From: Rebecca billardiae RCC1528
Taxonomy: Eukaryota > Haptophyta
DNA: 64,000 bases
Direction: 5' to 3'
NCBI GenBank assembly: GCA_965240325.2
Contig: OZ251241.1
Coordinates: forward strand, 806,001-870,000
Positions 62,841-64,000 of this stretch are shown one piece after another. Position 1 is the first letter of the stretch, and each line of letters starts with the position of its first letter. The notes beneath the pieces are model-generated. The model saw only the letters and a program-made list of their open reading frames with translations, ran no database searches and was not told where the DNA came from. The position numbers were made by a program, and so were the translations under genes.

Positions 62841-64000
62841 CTTCGCACATCCGTGCTGCAGCCCCACTATCCAGGCGTGCGCCTCGGCCGTGCACAGAGA
62901 ACAGGCAGGGCCAAGGAAGCGGCCACTCGAGGCGGAACGCGAGAGATTCAAACCAGTAGTGCACCACCTTCTTGTTCAACAGGCCATCCTTGCCGAGCTG
63001 GGTCCATCCTGAGCGCCGTGGCGTTCTCGTGTGCCTTGAGTTGTTGCCAGAGCGCGCGGACATCGCCCAGCGAGAGGAGGTTGATGCGCTCGCGCAGCCG
63101 GCACCGGTAAGAAACTAGCGGCAGGCATCGTGATGATTACATTCAGCGTCTCGGCGTCGGAGAGAGGCGGCACACGCGACGGCGCGCGCTCGCCAACGCC
63201 TGCATGAGTGAATGCGGCAGTGGAAAGCATGCGTGCGGGAGTACCGCGGGGCCATCAGGGGGGCAGGTACGTGCGCAGGAACGCTACACATGGAAGGAGT
63301 ATGTGTTGGGGACCGCGTATGCGCACCGTATGCGTGCGCGGCGCGCGCGCATCACCTGCAAGGGGAGCACCCTCCTCCATCTCGAGCGCATGAGCCAGCT
63401 TGAACGCACTGGCACGCGTGCAACCTCGCGGTTTCAATGTCCGACGCCGGCGACCGATATGTCCGGGGACTTCATGGTGGTCACGTAGACTCGCTCGATC
63501 GGGCGCTCTCGACGCTCGTACGCGCTCTGTCGCGCCGAGGCGACGGTGGTGGTGACCGTCCAGTCGTGCATCTCCGTCGCCGCCAGCCCACTGAACAGCC
63601 CGACCCGGCAGCTCGCCGCGTACGCTCGCGGCGCTCGAATTTATGGCGAAACTCGCGCTCACTCCACTTGAAAACCCGTCGAGGCATTTTTTCGATTTTA
63701 TTTTGGTGTGCTGGACCCCCTACCCCGAGCCGAAGTCAACCAAGCGGACCATGCAGCAGAGTCCCTTCCGACCACCGAGTATTGATGACTTCAACAGCAG
63801 AGAAATGCTGTCGCATCTATCACTCGCATCCGATTACACCTACTCCTGGAATAGGTTCAGACTCTAATTTTACTATGTAATTACGCGTCCCTTACTCAGA
63901 TTTCAACACAGTCCGGGAGCGCGTTCCGGACACCTGTATATACATATGCGCATCAAAATATACCCGGACTGGGTATTCAGTTATATAGAAAATAGAGTCT
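62841..64000. other. Right-edge region
   Basis: No supported gene. GC drops after 63640, and the last 150 bases are AT-rich. A gene running off the right edge cannot be excluded. Confidence 0.45.

Overview
This is nuclear DNA of a GC-rich eukaryotic microalga. Genes have GT-AG introns of about 70-190 bases that are themselves GC-rich, intergenic spaces are short, and the gene set is purely eukaryotic: SerRS, UBA3, MND1, centrin, LSM1, a CDK10/11-type kinase, NIFK, V-ATPase subunit c and a Patched-type transporter. A Rieske protein that opens with a secretory signal peptide followed by a plastid/twin-arginine-like segment points to a secondary plastid. With the codon and intron style this suggests a haptophyte or a similar chromist alga. 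That assignment is inference; no rRNA or other marker is present.

Layout. 1-2963: no gene I can support. 2964-5874: six-exon seryl-tRNA synthetase with an unusual DPY-30-like tail and three near-identical 76-residue repeats. 5875-8870: repeat DNA, including copy A of a dispersed family and a cluster of strong hairpins. 8871-33453: a gene-dense stretch holding centrin, a membrane esterase, UBA3, MND1, a helical-repeat protein, a Tudor-like protein, a PPIL6-type cyclophilin with an OmpA-like insertion, a glycosyltransferase, GTP cyclohydrolase II, a membrane protein fused to a GT-B glycosyltransferase, a saccharopine-dehydrogenase-like oxidoreductase, a hypothetical protein, an 18-residue-repeat protein and V-ATPase subunit c. 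33454-36450: repeat DNA with a 58-base palindrome and a 1,080-base Mutator-like element carrying 398-base inverted repeats and a 9-base target duplication. 36451-49120: Patched-like transporter, a giant Ala-rich protein, NIFK and the plastid Rieske protein. 49121-53912: gene-poor, with copy B of the dispersed family. 53913-61259: PRKRIP1-like, CDK10/11-like, LSM1 and a large RING protein. 61260-64000: repeat DNA with copy C.

The genes do not form one pathway. Fourteen of the 24 lie in seven head-to-head pairs less than 300 bases apart, so shared bidirectional promoters look like the main organising feature. Functional themes are RNA metabolism (SerRS, LSM1, NIFK, PRKRIP1-like), flagellum/centriole (centrin, PPIL6, the DPY-30-like tail), meiosis (MND1), neddylation (UBA3) and the plastid (Rieske, GCH II). 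The most unusual items are the PPIL6-OmpA architecture, the SerRS tail, the 18-residue-repeat protein, the Mutator-like insertion beside the Patched-like gene, and the hairpin cluster at 8253-8433.
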